In this document: one piece after another, positions 55,394 to 64,000 of the stretch
How positions within the stretch are numbered: position 1 is the first letter of the stretch
Layout of the letters: every line of letters begins with the position of its first letter
NCBI GenBank assembly: GCA_020832305.1
Contig: JAFIEV010000044.1
Coordinates: 62,001-126,000 of the forward strand
Length of the DNA stretch: 64,000 nt
Origin: Cyclobacteriaceae bacterium
GTDB taxonomy: Bacteria > Bacteroidota > Bacteroidia > Cytophagales > Cyclobacteriaceae
Direction of reading: 5' to 3'
The notes under the pieces: generated by a model
What the model was told of the DNA's origin: nothing
Database searches by the model: none
The model's input: the letters and a program-made list of their open reading frames with translations, nothing else
Translations under genes and position numbers: made by a program

Positions 55394-56233
55394 ATGGCGT
55401 GGTTTCAAAGAAAAGAAAAAGGCATTCATACTCCAACTGAAAATAAGAAGGATGTACCGGATGGCATGTGGTACAAAACCCCCAGTGGTAAAATTATTCA
55501 CATGCGAGAGTTGCAAAACAACAATTATGTATGTCCTGATGATGATTTTCATGTGCGCATAGGCTCAAAAGAATACTTTAACATTCTTTTTGACAAAGGT
55601 GAATTTACAGAGCTTGATGAAACTCTGAGCTCAGCAGATCCCCTGCATTTTGTCGACAGTAAACCTTATCCTGCCAGAATTCGCGAATCACAAAAAAAAT
55701 CTGAGCTGAAAGATGCAGTAAGGACGGCCTATGGAAAAATGAATGGCTATGACATTGTGATTGGCTGTATGGATTTCGCTTTTATAGGCGGCTCTATGGG
55801 CTCAGTAGTGGGCGAAAAAATAGCCCGTGCCATTGACCATGCCCTGACGCAAAAAATGCCTTTTTTGATGATATCAAAATCAGGAGGTGCCAGAATGATG
55901 GAAGCAGGTTTTTCACTGATGCAAATGGCTAAAACTTCTGCCAAACTTGCTTTACTTTCAGAAGCTCGTGTGCCTTTTATTTCGCTGCTCACAGATCCAA
56001 CTACAGGTGGTGTAACTGCATCCTTTGCTATGTTGGGCGATTTTAATATCGCAGAACCAGGCGCTCTCATCGGTTTTGCCGGACCACGTGTCATTCGTGA
56101 AACTATAGGTAAAGAATTGCCCAAAGGTTTTCAAAGTGCCGAGTTTCTGCTGGATCATGGTTTTATAGACTTTATTGTAGATAGAAGGCAACTGAAAAAT
56201 AAAATAACCAAACTTATTGAAATGATCCGCTAA
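55394..56233 (+). CDS. accD: Acetyl-CoA carboxylase carboxyltransferase beta
   Basis: A 279-residue beta subunit of acetyl-CoA carboxylase, which transfers the carboxyl group from biotin to acetyl-CoA in the first step of fatty-acid synthesis. The CoA/biotin-binding core is intact: [74 protein letters not shown]. The N-terminal zinc ribbon is degenerate: the positions of the first Cys pair read T29-P-S-G32 and those of the second C47-P-D-D50, so only one of four cysteines remains. accA is not in the window. Confidence 0.94.
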   Translation: MAWFQRKEKGIHTPTENKKDVPDGMWYKTPSGKIIHMRELQNNNYVCPDDDFHVRIGSKEYFNILFDKGEFTELDETLSSADPLHFVDSKPYPARIRESQKKSELKDAVRTAYGKMNGYDIVIGCMDFAFIGGSMGSVVGEKIARAIDHALTQKMPFLMISKSGGARMMEAGFSLMQMAKTSAKLALLSEARVPFISLLTDPTTGGVTASFAMLGDFNIAEPGALIGFAGPRVIRETIGKELPKGFQSAEFLLDHGFIDFIVDRRQLKNKITKLIEMIR

Positions 56234-56324
56234 AAAATAATGGTTTAAAAAACATTTTTTTTACACACGGGGTTGAAACAAATAAAAAACTGAAAATCGT
56301 AAAGGATTAATTTTACCGACTTAA

Positions 56325-56332
56325 TATATTTG
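56325..56332 (+). promoter_or_regulatory. -7 element of nqrF
   Basis: TATATTTG is an exact TAnnTTTG match 33 bp before the nqrF start, in the 132-bp gap after accD. I see no clear -33 element. Confidence 0.4.
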
Positions 56333-56365
56333 CAACCTTTAATCAAATAAATAAAAAAAATCGTA

Positions 56366-57667
56366 ATGACATCTGTTGTAATTGCATCGATTGTTGCTTT
56401 CACCGTAGTGATACTGCTGCTGGTTTTTATTCTTCTCTTTGCACAGTCAAAACTGGTGCAACAGGGTGATGTGAAAATAGTAGTTAATGGTGATGAAAAA
56501 AATCCAATTGTGGTGGCTGCAGGTTCTACCCTGTTATCAACCTTATCTGCTCAAAAATTATTTCTTCCATCTGCCTGTGGGGGTGGGGGTACCTGCGCTA
56601 TGTGCAAGTGTGTGATAGAAGAAGGTGGTGGTGATGTACTGCCTACTGAAGTTGGCCATCTCAGCAGAAAAGAACAGAAAGAAAAGGTTCGTTTATCCTG
56701 CCAGGTAAAAGTGAAAAATGATATGCGTATTAAAATACCGGAAGAAATTTTCGGTATTAAAAAGTGGGATTGTGAAGTTGTTTCAAATTATAACGTATCT
56801 ACTTTCATTAAAGAATTTGTCGTAAAACTCCCTGAAGGCGAATCCCTTGATTTTCACTCGGGTGGTTATATTCAAATTGATGTTCCTCCGGTGGAGGTTC
56901 CTTTTAAAGATATGGATATAACCCCACATCCCGAACTTGGTCACAAACAAGAAGTTTACAAAGGTGACTGGGATAAGTTTAATATGTGGGATCTTAAAAT
57001 GAAGAATGATGAACCTATTTTCAGGGCCTACTCTATGGCCAATCATCCGGCTGAAGGTAATATCATCATGCTCAATATACGTATTGCCACACCACCATGG
57101 GACAGGGAAGCAGGTAAATGGATGGATGTAAACCCGGGCATTTGTTCATCCTATGTTTTCAGCAGAAAACCTGGTGATAAGGTAACCATTTCAGGTCCTT
57201 ACGGTGAATTCTTCATCAACCCCACCGAAAGAGAAATGATTTACATTGGAGGGGGTGCAGGAATGGCGCCTTTGAGATCACATTTGTTTCATCTATTCCA
57301 TACTGAAAAAAGCAACCGAAAGGTCAGCTATTGGTATGGGGGAAGATCTAAGAGAGAACTTTTCTATACTGAGCATTTCAGAAATATTGAAAAGGATTTT
57401 CCAAACTTCAAGTATCATATTGGTCTGAGCGAGCCTCTTTCAGAAGATAACTGGAAGGTAAAAGACAGCCTGGAGGGTGATGGCGATGGTTATGTAGGTT
57501 TCATCCATCAGGTATTGTATGACAACTATCTCAAAAGCCATCCTGAGCCTGAAGAAGTAGAGTACTATCTCTGTGGCCCGCCAATGATGAATGCAGCCGT
57601 ACTCAAAATGCTTGACGACATGGGCGTACCTCCGGAAAATATTCGCTTCGACGATTTCGGCGGATGA
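56366..57667 (+). CDS. nqrF: Na+-translocating NADH:quinone reductase subunit F
   Basis: A 433-residue NADH-oxidising subunit of the sodium-pumping Nqr complex. One N-terminal membrane helix (about 4-26), a [2Fe-2S] domain with C71, C77, C80 and C112, a FAD-binding domain (RAYSMAN) and an NAD-binding domain ([25 protein letters not shown]) follow in order. In most Nqr operons nqrF comes last after nqrA-E; here accD is upstream and no other nqr gene lies in the window, so the rest must be elsewhere or absent. A strong terminator follows directly. Confidence 0.94.
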   Translation: MTSVVIASIVAFTVVILLLVFILLFAQSKLVQQGDVKIVVNGDEKNPIVVAAGSTLLSTLSAQKLFLPSACGGGGTCAMCKCVIEEGGGDVLPTEVGHLSRKEQKEKVRLSCQVKVKNDMRIKIPEEIFGIKKWDCEVVSNYNVSTFIKEFVVKLPEGESLDFHSGGYIQIDVPPVEVPFKDMDITPHPELGHKQEVYKGDWDKFNMWDLKMKNDEPIFRAYSMANHPAEGNIIMLNIRIATPPWDREAGKWMDVNPGICSSYVFSRKPGDKVTISGPYGEFFINPTEREMIYIGGGAGMAPLRSHLFHLFHTEKSNRKVSYWYGGRSKRELFYTEHFRNIEKDFPNFKYHIGLSEPLSEDNWKVKDSLEGDGDGYVGFIHQVLYDNYLKSHPEPEEVEYYLCGPPMMNAAVLKMLDDMGVPPENIRFDDFGG

Positions 57668-57686
57668 TAATATTTAATTGATATAT

Positions 57687-57716
57687 AAAAAGGGAGATTC
57701 AATTCTCCCTTTTTTA
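57687..57716 (+). terminator. Intrinsic terminator after nqrF
   Basis: AGGGAGA (57691-57697) and TCTCCCT (57704-57710) form a 7-bp stem with a 6-base loop, extended by an A-run before and a T-run after. It lies 20 bp after the nqrF stop. Confidence 0.92.
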
Positions 57717-57787
57717 TTTCATCAAACCAAGGTAAATGCCTAAAATTGTGGCTGTGCAAAGCCAGGTACAGATCAGGCATTTTAACT

Positions 57788-58945
57788 ATGAATTTCAAAA
57801 TCTTTTTCTCCCCTATACCTGAAAATGCTGTTTATGACATCAGCGATCAGGGTTCATTTTATAAAAACATACATGTATTCACGTCCGAACAACCCGATCC
57901 GGTTGCCCATAATATAGCGATAATTGGCTTACCTGATGAAAAAGATCAGGAAACGGCTGAAAATTATTTTGCCGCCAATGCCATTCGTGCAAAGCTTTAC
58001 CGGCTTAAAAAAGGGTTTGGGAAATACCGTATTTCAGATTTGGGGAATTTGCGACCGGGTGTCGATCTGGCCGAAACCAATTTGAGATTAAAGGAAGTAT
58101 GCCAGGCATTACTTGCACGTGACGTTCTCCCAATCATTATTGGTGGAAACCATCATTATACCTACGGTCAGTATACTGCCTATGAGGCCCTCGAAAAACT
58201 TGTAAGTGTGGTATGTGTCGATGCAAGACTCGATATCTCTGAAGAGAAAAAAGAACTAGGTGCAGACAACCATATACATAAAATGTTTATGCACGAGCCT
58301 AACTTTCTTTTCAATTTTTGCCTGCTTGCATATCAATCATATTTGATAGACAGTGATATGCTCAAAATGCTGGAAAAGCTGTATTTTGAAGCACATCGTC
58401 TGGGCCACCTTCGTCAAAATTTATCTGAAATGGAGCCGGTAATCCGTGAGGCAGACATGCTAAGTTTTGACATTTCCGCTATTAAGTCTTCAGATGCTCC
58501 GGGTGCATTCAGAGGCCTTCCTTTCGGTCTTACCGGTGAAGAGGCCTGCCAGATCTGCTGGTATTCCGGCATTAATGAAAAACTTTCTTCTGCCGGCTTT
58601 TACGGTTATGATCTTACATCAGATGATCCGCAGCAAAAAACAGCTTTTGTAATTGCTACCATGATCTGGTATTTTATCGAAGGCTTTTATCATCGCAAAG
58701 ATGAAAGCAACTTCAGGGGACATGATTACTTTAAATATGTGGTTTATATGCCGGCAGAACCCGCTACCCTCAATTTTTATAAAAGTAAGCTCACCGACAA
58801 ATGGTGGATGGAAGTCCCTTATCCATCAGGAAAATTCATGTATGAAAGAAACCTCATTGTACCCTGTAGCTTTAGTGACTATCAAATTGCCCAGAAAGGA
58901 GAAATTCCTGAAAGGTGGATTTATACGCAAAACAAGCTTTTGTAA
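57788..58945 (+). CDS. Arginase-family protein with altered metal site
   Basis: A 385-residue ureohydrolase-fold protein; formimidoylglutamase is the usual annotation. The metal motifs are partly kept: GGNHH (119-123) has the histidine of GGDH, and D145, D149 and D228 remain. However, the histidine of DAHxD is R147 (DARLD), and the second aspartate of the last motif (SxDxD) is S230 (SFDIS). A two-manganese site is therefore unlikely to be complete. The ATG at 57788 was chosen over one 14 codons upstream, since it follows the nqrF terminator by about 70 bp and begins the conserved domain. It may have another function or bind one metal. Confidence 0.8.
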   Translation: MNFKIFFSPIPENAVYDISDQGSFYKNIHVFTSEQPDPVAHNIAIIGLPDEKDQETAENYFAANAIRAKLYRLKKGFGKYRISDLGNLRPGVDLAETNLRLKEVCQALLARDVLPIIIGGNHHYTYGQYTAYEALEKLVSVVCVDARLDISEEKKELGADNHIHKMFMHEPNFLFNFCLLAYQSYLIDSDMLKMLEKLYFEAHRLGHLRQNLSEMEPVIREADMLSFDISAIKSSDAPGAFRGLPFGLTGEEACQICWYSGINEKLSSAGFYGYDLTSDDPQQKTAFVIATMIWYFIEGFYHRKDESNFRGHDYFKYVVYMPAEPATLNFYKSKLTDKWWMEVPYPSGKFMYERNLIVPCSFSDYQIAQKGEIPERWIYTQNKLL

Positions 58946-58957
58946 TTAATTCAGAAG

Positions 58958-58987
58958 TTTGAGGATATATTTCTCTGTGTATATTTG
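58958..58987 (+). promoter_or_regulatory. Promoter of the M14 peptidase gene
   Basis: TTTG at 58958-58961 and TATATTTG at 58980-58987, 18 bases apart, match both elements of the Bacteroidota promoter (TTTG-N19-TAnnTTTG). The leader is about 80 bases. Confidence 0.55.
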
Positions 58988-59073
58988 TAACTGATATCAC
59001 CCCGGCACTTTGTTTTAATATCCGAGGCAAAAGCCCCGAAAAATCAAATAATTGATTATCAGAATACTTACTC

Positions 59074-61626
59074 ATGAGATTTGTAATAATATTTATGTGC
59101 TTGCTTGTTCAAAGCATGTCTTTAACAGCTGAAGAACTCTCATACTTTTTACCTGAGGCAGAAAATTATGATCCTGCCATTCCGAAACCCCAGGAAATTC
59201 TTGGTTTTGAAGTGGGTGACTGGCATCCAAGCCACGATCAGTTGGTCAGTTACATGCAGGCAATTGAAAAAGCATCTCCAAGGATAAAACTTGAAATTAC
59301 GGGAAGGACACATGAAATGAGGCCTCTTTTACTCCTGACCATCAGCTCGGAAAAAAACATCAATAGTCTGGATAATATCAGGGAAAAGCATCGTATGCTG
59401 CGAAACCCTTCAGCATCAGACACATTAAACTTAAAGAATATGCCGGTTGTAACCTGGCTTTCTTTCAGTATTCACGGTAATGAACAAAGCGGCTCGAATG
59501 CTGCCATATTACTTGCATACCACCTCGCCGCATCAAAAAGCGCTGAAACAGACAGCTTGCTGAATAACACAATTATACTTATCGACCCCTGTATGAACCC
59601 CGATGGCATGCAACGCTATTCCGCCTGGGTGAATATGCACAAGGGCAAACACCTTATCGCCCATAATGAGCATCGGGAACATTGGGAACCCTGGCCAAAT
59701 GGCCGTACCAACCATTACTGGTTTGATCTTAACAGAGATTGGTTGGTTGCTGCACATCCTGAATCAAAAAGCAGGTTGCAACACTTCCACAAATGGTCAC
59801 CCAATATATTTACCGACCACCATGAAATGGAGGCCGACAATACTTTCTTTTTTCAGCCAGGAATACCATCCAGGAATAACCCCCTCACACCTGCTAAAAC
59901 CCACGAACTCTGTGAAAAAATTGCCGCTTACCATGCCAGGGCCATGGAAAAAAACAAAAGGTTATTTTACGCCAAAGAAAGCTTTGATGACTTTTACTAT
60001 GGTAAAAGTTCTACCTACCCCGATATAAATGCTTCCATAGGTATTTTATTTGAGCAGGCTTCCACCAGAGGGCATCTTCGCGAAACGGTACATGGTGATA
60101 TGAGTTTTGCTTTTACCATAAAGAACCAACTCACCGTGGCTCTTTCAAGTCTTGAAGCCTCTAACAAGCTTAGGCTTGAGTTGCTTTCACACATGAAAAA
60201 TTTCTGGAAAGAGGCCCTTGAACTGGCAGAAAAAGACAACTACAAAGCCTACATTTTCGGTTCTGAAATTGATGCTTATAAAGCACATCATCTTGCTGAG
60301 GTTCTAATGCGGCATGACATAACATTATACCGTTCACTGCGCGATTTGAAAATTGCCGAAAAAAATTTTAAAAGTGAATCAAGTTATATCATTCCTTTAA
60401 ATCAGGTCCAATATCGTCTGATCAGGGCATTTTTTGACCGTCAGACCAGTTTTACAGACAGTCTTTTTTATGATATTTCTGCATGGGCATTTGACCTGGC
60501 CTATAATCTCGACTTTGAAAAACTAAATGCCAGAAATATTCCTTCCGATTTAATAGGGCTGGTAGTAGATACCATCAAACATACAGCCGGTGTACTGGAA
60601 TGGAAAAGCAACTATGCCTATGCCATCCGCTGGGAAGACTACAAAGCCCCTGCTGCCTTATATCAACTTCAAAAAATGGGTGTAAAGGTAAAAATGGCCA
60701 CCAAAAATTTTAGTGACAACCGTGGAAATACCTTTACGCAAGGTACACTGCTTATACCACTGGGCATTCAGACATTGTCCGCTGACGATATATACATACA
60801 ACTGAACCAACTTGCAGAAAGCCATAAAATTGCCGTTTATCCTATGGAAACCGGAGGAGAGCTTTCTGCCGGGGTTTTACTTGGCAGCCCGTCTTTTCTG
60901 AATTTAAAAAAGCCGGAGATTGGTCTTATTTGCGGGCCGGGAATAAACCCTCTTGAAGCAGGTGAAATCTGGCACTTACTGGATCATACATTTGACATTC
61001 CCGTCACACTTCTTTCCACTGATTTGCTAAGCCGGGCAGACCTTCGGAATTTCAATACCTTGTTACTCCCCGATGGGGCCTATGGAAATATAGACGGTGA
61101 TTTTGCTGCCAAAATGAAAACATGGGTCCAAAATGGCGGCTTAATTATTGCACAAAAAAGAGCATTACAATGGCTGGCCAGTCTGGGACTTTCCGACGCT
61201 GCTTTTAAAAACCTTCCATCAGTTTCGGAAAACCCCGTGCCTTACAGAAATTTCAGCGCATTGAGTGGCAGCCAGGTAATTGGAGGCGCAATATTTAAAA
61301 TTACCCTGGATCTCAGCCATCCGCTGGCTTACGGCTACAGAAAAAATGAAATTAACATATTCAGAAACCACCGGCTTTTTCTGGAAAAGAGTAATAATCC
61401 GCTGACCAATCCTTTTCAATATACAGCAGAACCTCTGGTGAGCGGATACATTTCTAAACAAAATCTTGACTTACTTAAAAACACTTATGCCACCTCTGTG
61501 AGTTCTTATGGTAGCGGTAAAATTATTGGTTTTACTGACAATCACAATTTCAGGGCATTCTGGCTGGGTACACATAGATTGTATCTAAATGCATTATTTA
61601 TCGGATCAGAAATAAGAACCCGTTAG
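59074..61626 (+). CDS. Secreted M14 zinc carboxypeptidase
   Basis: An 850-residue exported peptidase with a signal peptide (about 1-18). The metallocarboxypeptidase domain (about 50-380) carries the zinc ligands HxxE (H134, E137 in FSIHGNEQSG), a histidine in the TDHHEMEAD segment (H249 or H250) and the family motifs NPDGMQRY (175-182) and FDLNRDW (217-223). The C-terminal 300 residues have a flavodoxin/glutaminase-like fold, as in a Bacteroidota subfamily. It should cleave C-terminal residues of peptides outside the cytoplasm. It is followed 20 bp later by a cystathionine beta-synthase-like gene. Confidence 0.88.
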   Translation: MRFVIIFMCLLVQSMSLTAEELSYFLPEAENYDPAIPKPQEILGFEVGDWHPSHDQLVSYMQAIEKASPRIKLEITGRTHEMRPLLLLTISSEKNINSLDNIREKHRMLRNPSASDTLNLKNMPVVTWLSFSIHGNEQSGSNAAILLAYHLAASKSAETDSLLNNTIILIDPCMNPDGMQRYSAWVNMHKGKHLIAHNEHREHWEPWPNGRTNHYWFDLNRDWLVAAHPESKSRLQHFHKWSPNIFTDHHEMEADNTFFFQPGIPSRNNPLTPAKTHELCEKIAAYHARAMEKNKRLFYAKESFDDFYYGKSSTYPDINASIGILFEQASTRGHLRETVHGDMSFAFTIKNQLTVALSSLEASNKLRLELLSHMKNFWKEALELAEKDNYKAYIFGSEIDAYKAHHLAEVLMRHDITLYRSLRDLKIAEKNFKSESSYIIPLNQVQYRLIRAFFDRQTSFTDSLFYDISAWAFDLAYNLDFEKLNARNIPSDLIGLVVDTIKHTAGVLEWKSNYAYAIRWEDYKAPAALYQLQKMGVKVKMATKNFSDNRGNTFTQGTLLIPLGIQTLSADDIYIQLNQLAESHKIAVYPMETGGELSAGVLLGSPSFLNLKKPEIGLICGPGINPLEAGEIWHLLDHTFDIPVTLLSTDLLSRADLRNFNTLLLPDGAYGNIDGDFAAKMKTWVQNGGLIIAQKRALQWLASLGLSDAAFKNLPSVSENPVPYRNFSALSGSQVIGGAIFKITLDLSHPLAYGYRKNEINIFRNHRLFLEKSNNPLTNPFQYTAEPLVSGYISKQNLDLLKNTYATSVSSYGSGKIIGFTDNHNFRAFWLGTHRLYLNALFIGSEIRTR

Positions 61627-61646
61627 AAAAAAAGGTTATTTTAAAG

Positions 61647-63020
61647 ATGAAGTACTACGAAAGCATACTGGATACTATTGGCAATACGCCCCTGGTTAAA
61701 TTAAACCAGGTAAATAAAGGCATTAAAGGCACCGTACTCGCCAAGGTTGAATATTTTAATCCCGGCCATTCAATGAAAGACCGTATGGCCAGAAAGATGA
61801 TCGAAGATGCCGAAGAAAAAGGACTACTCAAGCCCGGCGGTACCATTATAGAAAGTACTTCCGGAAACACAGGTATGGGCCTTGCACTTACTGCCATCAG
61901 CAAGGGTTATAAATGTATCTTTACCCTGGCAGACAAACAATCACGGGAAAAAATTGATGTCCTCAGAGCTGTGGGTGCGGAAGTAATCGTATGTCCTACC
62001 AATGTGCCGGCGAGTGATCCACGATCATATTATTCTGTAGCTAAAAAACTAGCTCAGGAAACGCCGAACTCTTTCTACTGCAATCAATATGACAACCTCT
62101 CCAATACTGAGGCGCATTATGAAACCACCGGGCCAGAAATCTGGGAACAAACTGAAGGAAAAATTACGCATTTTGTTGCAGGTGTCGGAACTGGGGGTTC
62201 TATGTGCGGAATTGCCCGGTATTTAAAGGAAAAAAATCCGGGAGTAATTACCGTAGGCATCGATTCCTACGGATCGGTATTTAAAAAATATAAAGAATCC
62301 GGCATTTTTGATCCCAAAGAAATATACCCTTACCTCACCGAAGGTATAGGAGAAGATATTTTACCCGCCAATGTAGACTTTACCCTTATAGACCATTTTG
62401 TAAAGGTAACCGATAAAGATAGTGCCATAATGGCAAGAAGATTATCCAGGGAAGAAGGGCTTTTCATAGGTTGGTCATGCGGTTCTGCCGTTTTTGGAGC
62501 CCTGGAATATGCCCGAAAAAACCTGAAGGAAGATGATATAATGGTGATTTTGCTGCCTGACCATGGCACCCGATACCTGGGAAAGATATACAACGACACC
62601 TGGATGAAAGATCATGGTTTCTTCGAACAGCGTCATTATGCCACCGCTGCAGATATTATCAAATCTAAAAGCCACGAAAACAAACTGCTTACTATTTCAA
62701 AAGACCTGCCCATTGGAGATGCTATAAAAATACTCAGCAGGGAAGGTATCTCTCAAATGCCGGTTGTGGAAGACGGAGAATTTGTAGGTAGTATAACCGA
62801 CTCAAGATTGCTGAGCAGACTGATAGAAAATCCTGAATATAAGGATGACCCGGTAGGGGCATTTATGGAAGACCCCTTGCAGTTTGTTGGTATGGATAAT
62901 ACACTCGACGTGCTGAGCTCGTTGATGAACAAAGATCAAAAAGCCGTTCTGGTAAGGGATGAATACAATGAAGTGCATATCATTACCCAACAGGATTTAT
63001 TGGTAGCCATGACCGGTTAA
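61647..63020 (+). CDS. Cystathionine beta-synthase-like PLP enzyme
   Basis: A 457-residue protein with a fold-type II PLP domain (about 1-330) and a C-terminal pair of CBS domains (about 340-457). K44 in NPGHSMKDR is the PLP lysine and STSGNTGMG (about 74-82) binds the substrate carboxylate. The domain makes cystathionine from homocysteine and serine, or cysteine from O-acetylserine; the CBS domains, which often bind adenosyl ligands, favour the first. No haem-binding N-terminal extension is present. It is probably co-transcribed with the M14 gene. Confidence 0.9.
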   Translation: MKYYESILDTIGNTPLVKLNQVNKGIKGTVLAKVEYFNPGHSMKDRMARKMIEDAEEKGLLKPGGTIIESTSGNTGMGLALTAISKGYKCIFTLADKQSREKIDVLRAVGAEVIVCPTNVPASDPRSYYSVAKKLAQETPNSFYCNQYDNLSNTEAHYETTGPEIWEQTEGKITHFVAGVGTGGSMCGIARYLKEKNPGVITVGIDSYGSVFKKYKESGIFDPKEIYPYLTEGIGEDILPANVDFTLIDHFVKVTDKDSAIMARRLSREEGLFIGWSCGSAVFGALEYARKNLKEDDIMVILLPDHGTRYLGKIYNDTWMKDHGFFEQRHYATAADIIKSKSHENKLLTISKDLPIGDAIKILSREGISQMPVVEDGEFVGSITDSRLLSRLIENPEYKDDPVGAFMEDPLQFVGMDNTLDVLSSLMNKDQKAVLVRDEYNEVHIITQQDLLVAMTG

Positions 63021-63108
63021 TGCTATATAAAATTTTGATTCTTTTTGCATAACAGCCTATTGGATGGCATTTATTCACATTATTGCCCATACATGGCGAT
63101 TTCACAGC

Positions 63109-63136
63109 AAAAAAAAAGAGGCTTGTTTCAGCCTCT
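63109..63136 (-). terminator. Terminator of the small secreted protein at 63174
   Basis: AGAGGCT (63117-63123) and AGCCTCT (63130-63136) form a 7-bp stem with a 6-base loop, followed on the minus strand by a T-run of nine. It lies 37 bp after the stop of the gene at 63174-63557. Confidence 0.85.
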
Positions 63137-63173
63137 CAATACATAACACATTTTTTATTCGCCTTATTTCATA

Positions 63174-63557
63174 TTATGACCTGCCTTTTAATTTGAATTC
63201 TGGCAGATATTCTCTTTCAGTACCGTCTTCCGCTATTAAAACCAACTTATAATGCATTTCACCCAGAGAGGGATTAAACTCTGTAAAGCTATCCTCATCC
63301 TCTTTTAAGCGTTTAACCAATGACCAGTTGAGTTTTCCGGGCTCTGCACTGCCCTTTCGAATCTCAATGTTTTTTATATCTCTGGTTGAGTTAATATCCC
63401 ATATAAATTCAATAGTACCTCCATTTCTGAATGCTTCGAACTTCACATTTTCCATAGTGGCCAGCTCGTCTCTTTTATATCGCTGTGCCTGAGCTTCATA
63501 ACATTGAAACAGACTAAACCAAGCAGAAATTAAAAAAAGCCCGAATAATCCCTTCAT
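63174..63557 (-). CDS. Small secreted protein, unknown function
   Basis: A 127-residue protein with a signal peptide (about 1-25, ending EAQAQ) and a mature domain with a beta-strand pattern resembling a fibronectin/Ig-like fold (VKFEAFRNGGTIEFIWDINS, EMHYKLVLIAEDGTE). I chose the ATG at 63557, directly before the signal; the longer frame adds ten residues. No family is recognised. It is transcribed alone and ends at a clear terminator. Confidence 0.7.
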   Translation of the reverse strand: MKGLFGLFLISAWFSLFQCYEAQAQRYKRDELATMENVKFEAFRNGGTIEFIWDINSTRDIKNIEIRKGSAEPGKLNWSLVKRLKEDEDSFTEFNPSLGEMHYKLVLIAEDGTEREYLPEFKLKGRS

Positions 63558-64000
63558 CCTGGTAATATTTTTTATTAAAAATAACACAACGCAGGAACTA
63601 TTCCGACTTGCTTTAATTTGTCAGATGTCTGATATACAAGGAGGTATTCTTTAAATTCTTTAAATAATTCATAATTAGAAAATTTCTCACATGTCTCAGG
63701 CCTGTGCGACATCGCACAATTACTAAAAAAAGCCCTTTTCTTTAGGTCTTAAGTATATTATTTGCCACTTTAGTACATTGTAGTGTTTTTATCACCATTG
63801 CAGCATTTCAAAAATAAATTAACGCGGTAAACAAAACTGCATGGTTTTTGCTCAAATGAATTTTTGAATTTTTTGGTTATATAAACTATTGGTTTTTCTA
63901 AGCGTTCTGATAGTGCCGGAGAGTGGAATTCTTTGCTTTATATTGACAATTCGTCAAAAAGGTTTGGAAATATGAATCCTGCCGGGTATCAATAAAATTA
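63558..64000. other. Gene-free right edge
   Basis: No gene is supported in these 443 bp. The one notable structure is the 16-bp palindrome at 63703-63718. The stretch is AT-rich and probably lies upstream of a gene beyond the window. Confidence 0.5.
63703..63718. promoter_or_regulatory. 16-bp palindrome, possible operator
   Basis: TGTGCGACATCGCACA is a perfect 7-bp inverted repeat with a 2-base centre, GC-rich in an AT-rich region. It looks like a regulator-binding site for a gene outside the window; no T-run follows, so it is not a terminator. Confidence 0.45.

Noticed and set aside
63771-63950. Sigma-54 promoter downstream of the 63703 palindrome
   Set aside because: The nearest GG and GC dinucleotides do not have the required spacing (TGGCAC-N5-TTGC).

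Overview
The window comes from a Bacteroidota chromosome, most likely a Cytophagales-type gliding or marine bacterium. Evidence: a protein with a type IX secretion (gliding-motility-type) C-terminal sorting domain next to a PorP/SprF-like barrel; a division/cell-wall (dcw) cluster in the Bacteroidota gene order without murF; DUF3127 and DUF4834 proteins; a type II isocitrate dehydrogenase; NqrF; and promoters that fit the Bacteroidota -7 consensus TAnnTTTG. No tRNA, rRNA, CRISPR array, prophage or intact insertion sequence was seen.

Layout. 1-785: no supported gene; a perfect 16-bp inverted repeat. 786-2908: MFS transporter and Crp-type regulator (minus). 3022-3746: higBA toxin-antitoxin module with two matching operators. 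3785-8581: a very tight minus-strand operon, SPOR protein - ExbB - ExbD - TonB-like - folC - trmB. 8826-13588: a two-gene operon, large TPR protein then outer-membrane barrel. 13669-18233: holA, a secreted RraA-like protein, two small plus-strand genes, icd. 18341-23262: a PDZ aspartyl protease, diverging from a SNF2 helicase and a DUF3127 protein with an SSB-like tail. 23271-27364: a secreted GH29 fucosidase, three tandem paralogous small secreted proteins, an FMN reductase. 27390-42710: the dcw cluster (mraZ, rsmH, ftsL, ftsI, murE, mraY, murD, ftsW, murG, murC, ftsQ, ftsA, ftsZ), all minus, with MraZ boxes upstream. 42995-51872: a lipoprotein thioredoxin, a PorP/SprF-like barrel, a 2181-residue surface protein. 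52262-63557: carB, DUF4834, accD, nqrF, an arginase-family protein, an M14 peptidase, a cystathionine beta-synthase-like enzyme, a small secreted protein.

How the genes work together. The dcw block makes lipid II precursors (MurC, D, E, MraY, MurG) and the divisome (FtsL, I, W, Q, A, Z). Most of its genes overlap or abut, which suggests one long transcript under MraZ control. The 3785-13588 region puts an energised ExbB/ExbD/TonB-type motor next to a SPOR protein, a TPR protein and an outer-membrane barrel, which looks like an envelope-spanning assembly. The rest is metabolism (folate, TCA cycle, pyrimidine/arginine precursor, fatty-acid initiation, respiration, sulfur amino acids) and secreted hydrolases.

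Most notable points: murG has no ATG, GTG or TTG start; four MraZ boxes at a 10-bp period overlap the mraZ promoter; two near-identical palindromes flank the higBA -10 element; a DUF3127 protein ends in an SSB-type EEDIPF tail; an arginase-fold protein has two substituted metal ligands; CarB ends before the allosteric domain; and three tandem secreted paralogs each have their own terminator.
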